In this document: positions 45,277 to 53,169 of the stretch, in pieces
Layout of the letters: each line of letters opens with the position of its first letter
Numbering within the stretch: position 1 is the first letter of the stretch
NCBI RefSeq assembly: GCF_000244915.1
Contig: NZ_CM001442.1
Span: 3,286,001 to 3,350,000, forward strand
DNA from: Bradyrhizobium sp. WSM471
Lineage (GTDB): Bacteria > Pseudomonadota > Alphaproteobacteria > Rhizobiales > Xanthobacteraceae
Length of the DNA stretch: 64,000 bases
Reading direction: 5' to 3'
Position numbers and translations under genes: made by a program
The notes under the pieces: model-generated
What the model was told of the DNA's origin: nothing
Databases searched by the model: none
What the model saw: only the letters and a program-made list of their open reading frames with translations

Positions 45277-46563
45277 TCAGACGGTCGATTGCGCGACCAC
45301 GACCTTGCGCCAGGGCTTGAGCACCGCGATCGCCAGCGCCGAGGCCAGGATGTTGGCGCCGGCCGCGATGATGAACACGTTGTCCCAACTGCCTGACGAC
45401 TGCTGCATGTAGTTGCCGATCGGGACCAGCAGCGCGGCCGTACCCTTCGCGGTGTAGAGCAGGCCGGCATTGGTGGTCGCGAACTTGGCGCCGAACGTGT
45501 CTGTGCAGGTCGAGGGGAACAGCGAGTAGATCTCACCCCAGGCGAAGAACACGAAGCCCGAGAGCAGCACGAACCAGAGCGGATCGTGGCCCCAGAGGTA
45601 GAGCATCCAGATGCCGATACCTTCCATGCCGAAGGCGATGAACATCGTGTTCTCGCGGCCGATCATGTCGGAGATCCAGCCGAAGAACGGACGCGTCAGC
45701 CCGTTGAGCACGCGGTCGATCGTGGCCGCGAAGGTCACCGCGGTCATCGTCACCGCCATCAGCGTGACCGGCACGTTGTCGACCTTCCAGTCGGCCGCGA
45801 TCGGCTTCAGATTGGCCGTCACCATCAGGCCGCCGGCGCCGACGATCACAAACATGAAGTACATCAGCCAGAAGATGGGCTGACGCAGCACCTCGGTCGG
45901 CTGGTAGTTGCGGCGGGTCTGCAGCAGATTGGCGTTCGCCACGATGTTCGGCACCTGGCCCGCCTTCGGCGCCAGCAGGAAGAAGGCGAGGATGCAGATG
46001 ATGATGCCTTGTCCGAGGCCGAAATAGAGGAAGGTGGTCTGGAAACCGCTGTCCTTGATCATGGCCTGGATCGGTGCGACGGTCAGCGCGGAGCCTGCAC
46101 CGAAGCCCGCGGCCGTGATGCCCGCGGCAAGACCGCGCTTGTCCGGAAACCACTTCAAGGCGTTGCCGACGCAGGTGCCGTAGACGCCGCCGGCGCCGAT
46201 GCCTGCGATGATCATGCCGAGATAGTAGCCGTTGAGCGTGGTCGCCTGCGCGTTGATGGCCCAGCCGATGGCGCAGAGCACGCCGCCGACCAGCACGACG
46301 AGGCGCGGGCCGTATTTGTCGACGAACCATCCTTCGATCGGGACGAGCCAGGTCTCGAACAGTACGAACAGCGTAAAGGCCCATTGGATCGACGCACGAT
46401 CCCAGCCGAATTTCTTCTGGATGTCGGGGACGAAGAACGTCCAGCCGTATTGGTAGTTGGCGATCATCACCATCGCCGCGACACCGACTGCCAATTGCGC
46501 CCAGCGATACGTGTCGCTAACGCGCGCGGCTGTCGGGGCGGTTGCTTGCACCATGTCCGTCAT
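45277..46563 (-). CDS. Oxalate/formate antiporter family (OFA) MFS transporter, second copy
   Basis: The start at the ATG at 46563 has GGGAGGC 6 bp upstream and gives 428 residues. The twelve-helix MFS fold and OFA signatures are present: NYQYGWTFFVPDIQKKFGWDRASIQWAFTLF, ETWLVPIEGWFVDKYGPRLV, and YGTCVGNALKWFPDKRGLAAGITAAGFGAGSA. OxlT-type proteins exchange oxalate and formate. It carries its own operator copy 51 bp upstream. The two paralogs sit in tandem, each with a separate promoter and terminator, so they may differ in substrate or be dosage copies. Confidence 0.92.
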   Translation of the reverse strand: MTDMVQATAPTAARVSDTYRWAQLAVGVAAMVMIANYQYGWTFFVPDIQKKFGWDRASIQWAFTLFVLFETWLVPIEGWFVDKYGPRLVVLVGGVLCAIGWAINAQATTLNGYYLGMIIAGIGAGGVYGTCVGNALKWFPDKRGLAAGITAAGFGAGSALTVAPIQAMIKDSGFQTTFLYFGLGQGIIICILAFFLLAPKAGQVPNIVANANLLQTRRNYQPTEVLRQPIFWLMYFMFVIVGAGGLMVTANLKPIAADWKVDNVPVTLMAVTMTAVTFAATIDRVLNGLTRPFFGWISDMIGRENTMFIAFGMEGIGIWMLYLWGHDPLWFVLLSGFVFFAWGEIYSLFPSTCTDTFGAKFATTNAGLLYTAKGTAALLVPIGNYMQQSSGSWDNVFIIAAGANILASALAIAVLKPWRKVVVAQSTV

Positions 46564-46614
46564 AAAGCCTCCCGTGGCGCCTCTCATTTTTCTGCGAGCG
46601 CTGGAACGGCATTC

Positions 46615-46639
46615 TTGTATGCATTATGCCAAGCTTCAA
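46615..46639 (-). promoter_or_regulatory. GntR-type operator and -35 element of the second OFA gene
   Basis: The palindrome TTGTATGCATTATGCCA spans 46615-46631. A -35 hexamer TTGAAG on the minus strand lies at 46639-46634. The first half-site differs from the consensus at one base, while the ATGCCA half is perfect. Confidence 0.7.
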
Positions 46640-46718
46640 GCGCTGGTCCGGCCACCGTGCGCAAATGCCGCAGGACCTTGCCCGGTTGCGGCTGTGACTC
46701 AGGACAGCACAAGTAGAA

Positions 46719-46741
46719 ATGGCCCCGTCATCCGGGGCCAT
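46719..46741 (-). terminator. Hairpin downstream of the 45-residue ORF
   Basis: ATGGCCCCG and CGGGGCCAT form a stable stem around a 5-base loop. On the minus strand only a weak T-rich run (ATTTCT) follows. It lies about 70 bp downstream of the small gene's stop and is the only terminator-like structure there. Confidence 0.45.
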
Positions 46742-46809
46742 TCATCAAAAGTAGTATGCGAGCTGATCTAAAACCGTGCCGGTGCGCGGCGGCGCGGGAG
46801 GGGGCCGGC

Positions 46810-46947
46810 TTAGAGGCCGAAGCGCGGCAGGTCGCCGTTGTGATTCGAGATCTTGGCGCTCGCCATCAGGAGGCGGTCGATCGTGGCCATCAGGCGGGCG
46901 AACAGCGAGGAGGAGGGCGCGAGAGCGACGGAAGCGGTCTTGGACAT
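46810..46947 (-). CDS. 45-residue protein in the oxalate/formate regulon
   Basis: The ATG at 46947 has GAAAGG about 9 bp upstream, and the frame reads MSKTASVALAPSSSLFARLM, then TIDRLLMASAKISNHNGDLPRFGL to TAA. It was too short for standard ORF calling. The sequence has an amphipathic helix (SLFARLMATIDRLLMASAK), no signal peptide and no cysteine. A copy of the 17-bp palindrome lies 56 bp upstream, giving it the same regulatory input as the transporter, decarboxylase and CBS genes. No homologous family is recognised. A candidate role is regulator or subunit partner of a pathway protein, which is inference. Confidence 0.65.
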   Translation of the reverse strand: MSKTASVALAPSSSLFARLMATIDRLLMASAKISNHNGDLPRFGL

Positions 46948-47003
46948 CGGAAATACCTTTCTTGAGACGGTCAGCAGTGCTGTCTCATTTCGAAGGGCAA
47001 TCT

Positions 47004-47020
47004 ATGTATACCAGATGCCA
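47004..47020 (-). promoter_or_regulatory. GntR-type operator upstream of the 45-residue ORF
   Basis: The palindrome ATGTATACCAGATGCCA fits the six-copy consensus at all but the first two bases. A second partial copy (TATGCATGCCA) follows at 47026-47036. No TTGACA is adjacent, but TAGACA lies just upstream on the minus strand. The 47037-47225 gap towards the Hsp70 gene holds nothing else recognisable. Confidence 0.6.
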
Positions 47021-47225
47021 ATGTCTATGCATGCCATTGCATAGCAGCATTTAGCTCTTCGCATTGCAGCATAACAATCCGTTAAATTGGCCGATTTGAG
47101 CGGGATGTGCCCAAACCCCGCCGAAACTGAACCATTGGCCGCCGATCTCCAAAAACGGAGCCTTGGCAGCGGCGTACGGAGCCGCTAGTGGTCTGCCCCC
47201 TTCCAATCATCTGTCAGAGTGGTTC

Positions 47226-48557
47226 ATGTCGAGCGCCTCGCCCGCCGTCTCGATCGGCATCGATTTTGGGACCAGCAACACGGTCGTGGCCCTTGCGGCG
47301 GACGACCGCCGGGTCGAGGCCATCCGCTTCGACCATGGCGGACAACGCCACAGCGTCTTCGTGTCGGCGCTGTGCTTCTGGGAGGACCGGCCGGGAGCCG
47401 GCGCCCAGGCCGAAGGCGGCCCGTGGGCGATCGAGCAGTTCCTCGAAGGCCGCCATGTCTACCGCTTTCTCCAGTCGTTCAAGACCTTTGCCGCGAGCTC
47501 CAGCTTCAACACCACCCAGGTGTTCCGGCAGCGCTTCAAGTTCGAGGATATTCTGGCGGCGTTCCTGCGGACGCTGGCGCGCCATGGCGGCGATAAATTC
47601 GGGTTCGAGACGTCCACCATCACGGTCGGCCGTCCGGTGCGCTTCGCCGGCGGCAATCCCGACGAGGCGCTGGCGATGCAGCGCTACCGGGCCGCGTTCG
47701 AGCGCCTTGGCGCCGGCCACGCCCGCTACGTCTACGAACCCGTGGGCGCCGCGTTCTCCTTCGCCCGCCGGCTGGAGCGCGACGCGACCGTGCTGGTCGC
47801 GGATTTTGGCGGCGGCACCAGCGATTTCTCGGTGATGCGGTTCTCACGTGCCGGCGGCGCCTTGCGCGCCGAGCCGCTCGGCCATGCCGGCATCGGGATT
47901 GCGGGCGACACGTTCGATTACCGCATCGTCGATCACGTCGTCTCGCCGCGGCTAGGCAAGGGCTCGAGCTTCCGGTCGTTCGACAAGGTGCTGCCGATCC
48001 CCACCGGCCACTATACCAATCTCGCGCGCTGGCATCAGCTCGCGATGATGAAGAGCAACGGCGACCTGCGCGAGCTCCGGGAGCTTGCGCGCACCGCGGT
48101 GAAGCCGGCTCTGCTCGAGGATTTCATCACCATCGTCGATCTCGACCTCGGCTTTTCGTTGTACCGCGCGGTGTCCGACGCCAAGGTCGCGCTGTCGGCG
48201 CAGGACCAGGTGGAGTTCCGTTTCAAAGGCGGCGGGGTGGACATCGGCTCGACCATCACACGGAAGAATTTCGAAGCCTGGATCGCCGACGATATCGCGA
48301 GGCTCGGCGCCACCGTCGACAAGGTGCTGGGCGAAGCCGGCATCACCGCGCGCGAGATCGAGAAGGTGTTTTTGACCGGCGGCACGTCCTTCGTGCCGGC
48401 CGTTCGAAAACTGTTCGCCGAGCGGTTCGGCAACGAACGGCTGATGTCGGGCGATCAGTTCGAGTCGATCGCCTACGGCCTTGCTTTGATCGGGCATAGC
48501 CCGGACCCCGATCGCTGGACCGCAAGCGGCGGCATTGCGCCGAGGGCGGGCGCGTAG
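47226..48557 (+). CDS. Short Hsp70-family protein (YegD-like)
   Basis: The start is the ATG at 47226; an upstream start at 47163 gives a lead with no function. The 443-residue protein has the actin-like ATPase motifs: VSIGIDFGTSNTVVAL, VLVADFGGGTSDFSVM, and VFLTGGTSFVPAVRKLFAERFG. It ends just after the ATPase domain and has no Hsp70 substrate-binding domain. This matches YegD-type proteins of unknown target, rather than DnaK. No dnaJ or grpE is nearby. Its start site faces the operator upstream of the 45-residue ORF, but its own promoter was not identified. Confidence 0.88.
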   Translation: MSSASPAVSIGIDFGTSNTVVALAADDRRVEAIRFDHGGQRHSVFVSALCFWEDRPGAGAQAEGGPWAIEQFLEGRHVYRFLQSFKTFAASSSFNTTQVFRQRFKFEDILAAFLRTLARHGGDKFGFETSTITVGRPVRFAGGNPDEALAMQRYRAAFERLGAGHARYVYEPVGAAFSFARRLERDATVLVADFGGGTSDFSVMRFSRAGGALRAEPLGHAGIGIAGDTFDYRIVDHVVSPRLGKGSSFRSFDKVLPIPTGHYTNLARWHQLAMMKSNGDLRELRELARTAVKPALLEDFITIVDLDLGFSLYRAVSDAKVALSAQDQVEFRFKGGGVDIGSTITRKNFEAWIADDIARLGATVDKVLGEAGITAREIEKVFLTGGTSFVPAVRKLFAERFGNERLMSGDQFESIAYGLALIGHSPDPDRWTASGGIAPRAGA

Positions 48558-48631
48558 GCTCGCTGAGATGACACTTGATCGCTGGTCCCGTTCGTGAGCT
48601 GGCCATCGCACTTGGCGACCGTTTCGGCGGC

Positions 48632-48765
48632 CCATCCTTCGAGACGCCCGCCTTTGGCGGGCCCTCAGGATGAGGTCGGAATATGTGGCCGCAGTCTTGA
48701 CGAACGCTGTTGCCGCTAGCCTCATCCTGAGGAGACCGCGGAGCGGTCGTCTCGAAGGACGAGGC
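48632..48765. repeat. Palindromic intergenic repeat of the CCTCATCCTGAGG type
   Basis: The left arm begins CCATCCTTCGAGACG and the right arm ends CGTCTCGAAGGACG, with inner arms CCTCAGGATGAGG and CCTCATCCTGAGG. It forms a long imperfect hairpin. This repeat type is widespread in Bradyrhizobium and related genomes. It lies between the Hsp70 gene and an AHSA1-type gene and contains no gene. Confidence 0.8.
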
Positions 48766-48784
48766 GCTCGCTCCGCTTCGGTCG

Positions 48785-49234
48785 CTATTGCTTGATCTCA
48801 GGCTCGACGAGCTTCGCCAGATTGCGCAGCGATTCCTGCCAGCCGAGATAGCAAGCCTCCGGCGGGATGACGTCGGGGATGCCGGCCTGCGTGATATTCA
48901 CCTCGGTGCCGACGGATACTTTCTTCAGAATCACGGTGACCTGGATCTCGCCCGGCAGATTGGGGTCGTCGAACCTGTCGGTGTAGCGGAGACGTTCGCC
49001 GGGGACGAGCTCGAGATATTCGCCGCCGAAGGCGTGGCTGTTGCCTGTCGTGAAGTTGCGGAACGACATCTTGAACGTGCCCCCGACCTTCGGCTCGAAA
49101 TGATGGACGGTGCAGGTGAAGCCGTTCGGCGGAAGCCATTTTGCCAGCGCATCCGCCTCCAGGAAGGCGCGATAGACTTTCTCAGGGCTGGTCGTCAAAA
49201 CACGGTGCAGGCGGACAGTGCTGGGCATGATCAT
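48785..49234 (-). CDS. AHSA1/SRPBCC-domain protein
   Basis: The 149-residue protein begins MIMPSTVRLHRVLTTSPEKVYRAFLEADALAKWLPPNGFTC, the usual start of the AHSA1 (Hsp90 ATPase activator-like) subgroup of the START/SRPBCC fold. Other family segments are VHHFEPKVGGTFKMSFRNF, GEYLELVPGERLRYTDRFDD and the C-terminal helix EACYLGWQESLRNLAKLVEPE. The fold forms a deep hydrophobic ligand cavity. The specific ligand is unknown. It is adjacent to a short Hsp70 gene on the other strand, which may be coincidence. Confidence 0.88.
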   Translation of the reverse strand: MIMPSTVRLHRVLTTSPEKVYRAFLEADALAKWLPPNGFTCTVHHFEPKVGGTFKMSFRNFTTGNSHAFGGEYLELVPGERLRYTDRFDDPNLPGEIQVTVILKKVSVGTEVNITQAGIPDVIPPEACYLGWQESLRNLAKLVEPEIKQ

Positions 49235-49268
49235 TCTTCCTCGTAATTGCCGGGCTCGACGTCGGCGT

Positions 49269-49538
49269 CTATTGCCCGTTCATGTCCAAGATGACGAAGG
49301 AGATACCCCCGATCCGACAGGGCGTTTCGAATTTTTTGATGGATGACTGGCAGACTGCCGCCACGTCCTGCGGCGTCATGGTGAACGCGAGACTGTAGCC
49401 GGGGATCGTCGGATTGTTCCGTCGGCCTGCGGTGTGAAGCGCCGACGGCGAAAGCTGGCCGGCGATCACGCGCTCGACTGCATCGGTTGCACTTATTGAT
49501 CGAGTCGGATCTGCGCGGTTTTGACAATGTCCTGCCAA
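49269..49538 (-). CDS. Possible small protein or gene remnant
   Basis: This frame of 89 codons overlaps the end of the solute-binding protein gene. The part downstream of that gene (IPGYSLAFTMTPQDVAAVCQSSIKKFETPCRIGGISFVILDMNGQ) has GC-rich third positions and a plausible fold-like pattern. No ribosome binding site is clear, and the N-terminal part is the shadow of the neighbouring gene. It may be a translated remnant. No family is recognised. Confidence 0.25.
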   Translation of the reverse strand: MAGHCQNRADPTRSISATDAVERVIAGQLSPSALHTAGRRNNPTIPGYSLAFTMTPQDVAAVCQSSIKKFETPCRIGGISFVILDMNGQ

Positions 49539-50482
49539 CGCGCGATCTCTTCGGTCATCCGCCGCTTGAGCGGTTCGGGGCCTCGCTGGTCCGGCGGTGG
49601 CAGGATCAAGCCTACCAGTTCGAGCCGTTTCCGCACGCCGTCATCGTCGAGCGCTGAGCGAAGCGCATCCGAGAACCGGTCGCGAATGGCGTCAGGGGCG
49701 CCTTTCGGCAGGTAGAACGCGAACCAGCTCGATGCGACAAACTGTGGAAGCCCTGCTTCCCTGGCCGTCGGTGTGTCCGGCAATTGCGGAACACGTGCGG
49801 CGGCCGAAACGGTCAGAAAATGCAGATTGTTGTCACCCAGGAAGGGAAGAACGTCGCCCAACAGTCCACAACTGAAGTCGCTGCGGCCCGCGACCAGGTC
49901 GGTCATCGCCAGCGCTGATCCTCGATATGGCACCTCCACCGGTTTGAATCCGATCACGGAGGTGAACAGCAGACAACTGATGTGGCTGATCGAACCGACA
50001 CCCGCATGGCCCAAGGTGAGGTCCGGGCCACGCGCCTTGGCGATCGCGATGAACGACGCCATGCTATCTGCGGCGAGGTCGCGGCGAACGACGACGAGGA
50101 TCGGCGTTTCGGCGACCAGGCCAATCGGCGTGAAATCAACCAGCGGGTCGTAACGGAGGTTCGGATACAGCGCGACCGATGCCGCATGCGTCCCGACGTG
50201 ACCGCTGACGAGCGTATAACCGTCGGGCGCGCTTTTCGCGACGCGCGCTGAGCCGGTCGTGCCGCCCGCCCCGGCGACGTTCTCGACAATGATCGGCTGC
50301 CCGAGTTTTCGCGCCATGTGTTCGGACACGATCCGGCTCATCACGTCATTGGGGCCGCCAGCCGCGAACGGGACGACCAACGTGATCGGCCGTGACGGGA
50401 ACGGCGACTCGGCCTGTGCCGCATTCAATAGCGTCAGCACCGCGGCTGCGACGAGGGCCGTGTGCTTGCGTTTCAGAATCAT
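49493..50482 (-). CDS. Bug/TctC-family periplasmic solute-binding protein
   Basis: The 329-residue protein has a signal peptide (MILKRKHTALVAAAVLTLLNAAQAES) and the Bug-family core: FPSRPITLVVPFAAGGPNDVMSRIVSEHM, PIIVENVAGAGGTTGSARVAKSAPDGYTLV, and PYRGSALAMTDLVAGRSDFSCG. Bug proteins usually deliver carboxylates to a TctAB-type transporter, but no tctA or tctB is nearby, as in the many orphan Bug proteins of Burkholderiales and Bradyrhizobium. It lies 6 bp downstream of the PcaB-like gene, so the pair probably shares a transcript. Its ligand may be the substrate of that enzyme. Confidence 0.92.
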   Translation of the reverse strand: MILKRKHTALVAAAVLTLLNAAQAESPFPSRPITLVVPFAAGGPNDVMSRIVSEHMARKLGQPIIVENVAGAGGTTGSARVAKSAPDGYTLVSGHVGTHAASVALYPNLRYDPLVDFTPIGLVAETPILVVVRRDLAADSMASFIAIAKARGPDLTLGHAGVGSISHISCLLFTSVIGFKPVEVPYRGSALAMTDLVAGRSDFSCGLLGDVLPFLGDNNLHFLTVSAAARVPQLPDTPTAREAGLPQFVASSWFAFYLPKGAPDAIRDRFSDALRSALDDDGVRKRLELVGLILPPPDQRGPEPLKRRMTEEIARWQDIVKTAQIRLDQ

Positions 50483-50488
50483 ATGGCC

Positions 50489-51892
50489 TCACTCCGCATC
50501 GATGGCATCGCCTTGCACCGCATTGGCCGGTCGATCGGCACAGGCCGCGAGGACACGGTCGACCTCACGGCCGGACAGGCCGATGTATCGAGCCGGGTCC
50601 GCGGCCGCCTCGATCTCATGGGGCGCGATGTGGGCCGTCACGGCCGGATCTCGCGAAAGGCTCTGGGCTAGTGTCAGGCCCGAAGCGATGGCGTGCGTGC
50701 ATGCCGCACCCACCATTTCGTGCGCATGATGGCGCCCGACGTGCGGAGCCAGCGCCATCATGACGGCCTCGGCGGCGATGAGCCCCTGTGTCCGCCCAAG
50801 ATTGGCCTGCATCGCATCGGGTCTGACGACCAGTCCGCTGCAGAGGCGAACAGCGTTGTCCATGGCCCGAGAGACCAGCACGAACGCTTCCGGCAGCAAC
50901 AACCATTCGGCTTGCCACGGTCCCGTCGCCCGTTCGTGGTCGTGGACCGAAGCGTCGAGCATGGCGCTTGCCAGCCGGCGCAGCGACGGTCCGGTGCTGA
51001 GAATTTGCTCGCAGATGATCGGGTTGCGCTTGTGCGGCATGGTGCTGGAGGCGCCATGGCCTTGGCCGCCTGGCTCCAGCACTTCGCCGACCTCGGTCTG
51101 CGCCATCAACACGACATCGGTCGCGATCTTGCTCAGGGTCGCCGAGATCAGGCCAAGCAGGCAAACCGTCTCGGCCAAGCCGTCGCGTGCGGCATGCCAT
51201 GCCACCAGGGGCTCGCCGAGTCCGAGTTCGCGGGCCAGTGCAGCGCGGACGCTGTCGCCATCGTCGCCGAGCGATGCGAAAGTGCCGACCGCACCGCCGA
51301 ATTGGACCTGAAGGACTCTTGGTTTGAGTTCGGCGAGACGTTGCCGGTGGCGCAGCAGGCCCGACAGCCAGACGGAAACCTTGAACCCGAAGGTGATCGG
51401 GATCGCGTGTTGAAGCTTGGTCCTGCCGACCATGGGCGTATCGCGATGGGTACGCGCCAGATCCGCAAGCGTCGATATCAGGCGCTCCAGATCGCGGTGG
51501 ATGAGCTCGAGCGCGTCGCGTATCTGCATCACGAGCGCGGTGTCCATGATGTCCTGACTCGTGGCGCCCCAATGGACGAATTCGCCATGGGGTTCGCCGG
51601 TGAGCCGGATCAACTGCTCAACCAGATTCACGACCGGCAAGCCGGCGCGCAAAGTGCCCGCGGCCAATTCATTGAGATCGAGTAGTTCAGTCCGCGCAGC
51701 GGAGGCGATCGCAGCAGCAGCCTCGGCAGGGATCACGCCGAGCTGCCCTTGAACCTTCGCCAGCGCGACCTCGACCAGAACCATGGCCTCAAGTGAATTG
51801 CGCTCACTGAAAATAGCGCGCATCGGGGCGGTGCTGAAGATATCGGCGAGGTGACGGCTGCTGAAGACCGTTCCGGGCTCGAAACTCAGCAT
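50489..51892 (-). CDS. Fumarase/aspartase-superfamily enzyme, PcaB-like
   Basis: The 467-residue protein carries the superfamily signature GASSTMPHKRNPIICE near residue 270, together with HWGATSQDIMDTALVMQIRD (about 108-127) and HDHERATGPWQAEW. Overall it resembles 3-carboxy-cis,cis-muconate cycloisomerase and the class II adenylosuccinate lyase group, which add or remove carboxylated groups without a metal. Protocatechuate pathway genes are absent from the window, so the substrate is open. It is co-transcribed with a solute-binding protein gene. A gene remnant ends at its start. Confidence 0.85.
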   Translation of the reverse strand: MLSFEPGTVFSSRHLADIFSTAPMRAIFSERNSLEAMVLVEVALAKVQGQLGVIPAEAAAAIASAARTELLDLNELAAGTLRAGLPVVNLVEQLIRLTGEPHGEFVHWGATSQDIMDTALVMQIRDALELIHRDLERLISTLADLARTHRDTPMVGRTKLQHAIPITFGFKVSVWLSGLLRHRQRLAELKPRVLQVQFGGAVGTFASLGDDGDSVRAALARELGLGEPLVAWHAARDGLAETVCLLGLISATLSKIATDVVLMAQTEVGEVLEPGGQGHGASSTMPHKRNPIICEQILSTGPSLRRLASAMLDASVHDHERATGPWQAEWLLLPEAFVLVSRAMDNAVRLCSGLVVRPDAMQANLGRTQGLIAAEAVMMALAPHVGRHHAHEMVGAACTHAIASGLTLAQSLSRDPAVTAHIAPHEIEAAADPARYIGLSGREVDRVLAACADRPANAVQGDAIDAE

Positions 51893-52023
51893 GGCCGTGT
51901 CGCGATCATGGATGATCGAACGCGCGCGCGTTCAAACCAGCCGGCAAGCCTCAATCCGAGCTCATGAATGGCGACTCTTACCTTGCGGGCGTAAGGCGAC
52001 GTCTGATTAAAAAATAGCCGCAT
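51886..52023 (-). pseudogene. Glutathione S-transferase gene with large internal deletion
   Basis: The frame from the ATG at 52023 gives MRLFFNQTSPYARKVRVAIH followed by ELGL, which is the start of the thioredoxin-like domain of glutathione S-transferases, with the SPYARKVRV motif that holds glutathione. It continues in frame with LAGWFERARVRSSMIATRP, which resembles the C-terminal tail of such proteins (AWF...RPS...ATRP). The roughly 150 residues between are missing, leaving 45 codons. The stop TGA overlaps the first codons of the PcaB-like gene. It is most simply an internal, in-frame deletion; a search is needed to confirm both ends. Confidence 0.6.
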
Positions 52024-52564
52024 CGGTCGGTATCGGTCCCTCCGTCGTCGCGCTCCATTGCGCGCCGTACGACTTGGCATCGATCAAGCCTAGGTTACCC
52101 CCTCGTTTTGCAAAAATGCATTATTGCGATACATGCGTTCTGAATTGGAGAACGCCGTCGAGCGCCCCCAAATACTCTGAATTCGGATATGGCGGCGTGT
52201 CATCTCGGGTTGCAGATCGTCGCCGAGAAAATCAGAGCCGCTACGAAAGCTTCATCGGACGCAATCTGGTATCGCTGCGGTGGAGCCGACGCATGTGGCG
52301 CTCGGCAGCCCTCCCAGAGCAGCTGGCGGCGAACGATCAGTGCCCGGTAGCGTGGCGTCATGGCCGTAGCGCCGGGCTCCCGAGGCGTTAAATTCGGTCA
52401 AGCCTTGCAAATGGAGAGGATGAGGTATACGTTGAGGCTGTTCGTTCAGCCGCTGTGCCTTGTTGAATGCGCCCGCGGGCTCCTTTTCCATAGACATCGA
52501 CGAATAGAATTTGTTCTGCGTGACGATCACGCGGAACCTGCGCGTATGCGCTTTGGAGAAGAAA
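52024..52564. other. Long intergenic region upstream of the cold-shock gene
   Basis: No convincing gene occupies these 541 bp. It should hold the promoter of the truncated glutathione transferase remnant at its left end and the promoter and long 5' leader of the cold-shock gene at its right end. The AT-rich stretch around 52096-52126 (TTTTGCAAAAATGCATTATT) is unlike the rest of the region. The other reading frames here are short and unsupported. Confidence 0.5.
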
Positions 52565-52774
52565 ATGACGACAGGTACTGTGAAGTGGTTTAACGGCCAG
52601 AAGGGCTTTGGATTCATTCAGCCGAACGACGGCGGCAACGATGTGTTCGTTCACATCAGCGCGGTCGAGCGGGCTGGTCTTGCAGGTCTCGCTGAAGGCC
52701 AAAAGGTCAACTTCGAGCTCAAGACCGACAAGATGCGGGGCAAGGTCAGCGCTGAGAATCTCTCGCTGGCCTAA
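52565..52774 (+). CDS. cspA: Cold-shock protein, CspA family
   Basis: The 69-residue protein starts at the ATG at 52565, with GGAGAAG about 5 bp upstream; the open frame extends upstream without sequence similarity. It has RNP1 (KGFGFIQP) and RNP2 (VFVHISAV), the nucleic-acid-binding strands of the cold-shock domain, and ends in [12 protein letters not shown]. Such proteins bind single-stranded RNA and DNA and act as RNA chaperones. The unusually long upstream region and a strong terminator fit control at the RNA level, which is inference. Confidence 0.95.
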   Translation: MTTGTVKWFNGQKGFGFIQPNDGGNDVFVHISAVERAGLAGLAEGQKVNFELKTDKMRGKVSAENLSLA

Positions 52775-52817
52775 AGCCTTGGTGCCGTTTCACGGATGTA
52801 CTGAAACGGCCATGCCA

Positions 52818-52848
52818 CCCGCTCGATCCCAGGATTGAGCGGGTTTTT
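52818..52848 (+). terminator. Terminator after the cold-shock gene
   Basis: CCCGCTCGATC pairs with GATTGAGCGGG across a four-base loop, with one G-T mismatch, and is followed by five T residues. It lies about 45 bp after the cold-shock stop codon. Confidence 0.85.
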
Positions 52849-52872
52849 GTCCGTTGCAGAGCAGGGTGAATA

Positions 52873-53115
52873 ATGAGCGCCAAGAGACCGGCCGAACCGT
52901 CACCCGAAAGCATCGCGCGTTCTAACCGTCAGCGTTTGGCCGCTGAGGAGGGCGCCCGGGCGATGGTGGATGTTGGAAAGCAAGCCGTCGATGTTCGCAA
53001 GAACATGGCGCGGCTTCGAGAGCTGCGCGAAGCCAAGGAAGCGGCAGACGCCGCCCTTCAGGCATCCTTGCCTCCGGTCACCCCGACGAAGCGCAAGAAG
53101 AAGGTGACGCCATAG
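52873..53115 (+). CDS. Small basic helical protein
   Basis: The 80-residue protein begins MSAKRPAEPSPESIARSNRQRLAAEEGARAMVDVGKQAVDV, has a central predicted helix (MARLRELREAKEAADAALQ), and ends in a lysine-rich tail (PTKRKKKVTP). No domain is recognised. It follows the cold-shock gene by about 100 bp and its ATG is preceded by AGGGTG. It may be a small RNA- or protein-binding factor, but there is no evidence beyond composition. Confidence 0.55.
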   Translation: MSAKRPAEPSPESIARSNRQRLAAEEGARAMVDVGKQAVDVRKNMARLRELREAKEAADAALQASLPPVTPTKRKKKVTP

Positions 53116-53169
53116 CCGCCTTCCATTGCGCCGACGACAACTCGGAGAGGGCCGATCACATGCCAAAGA

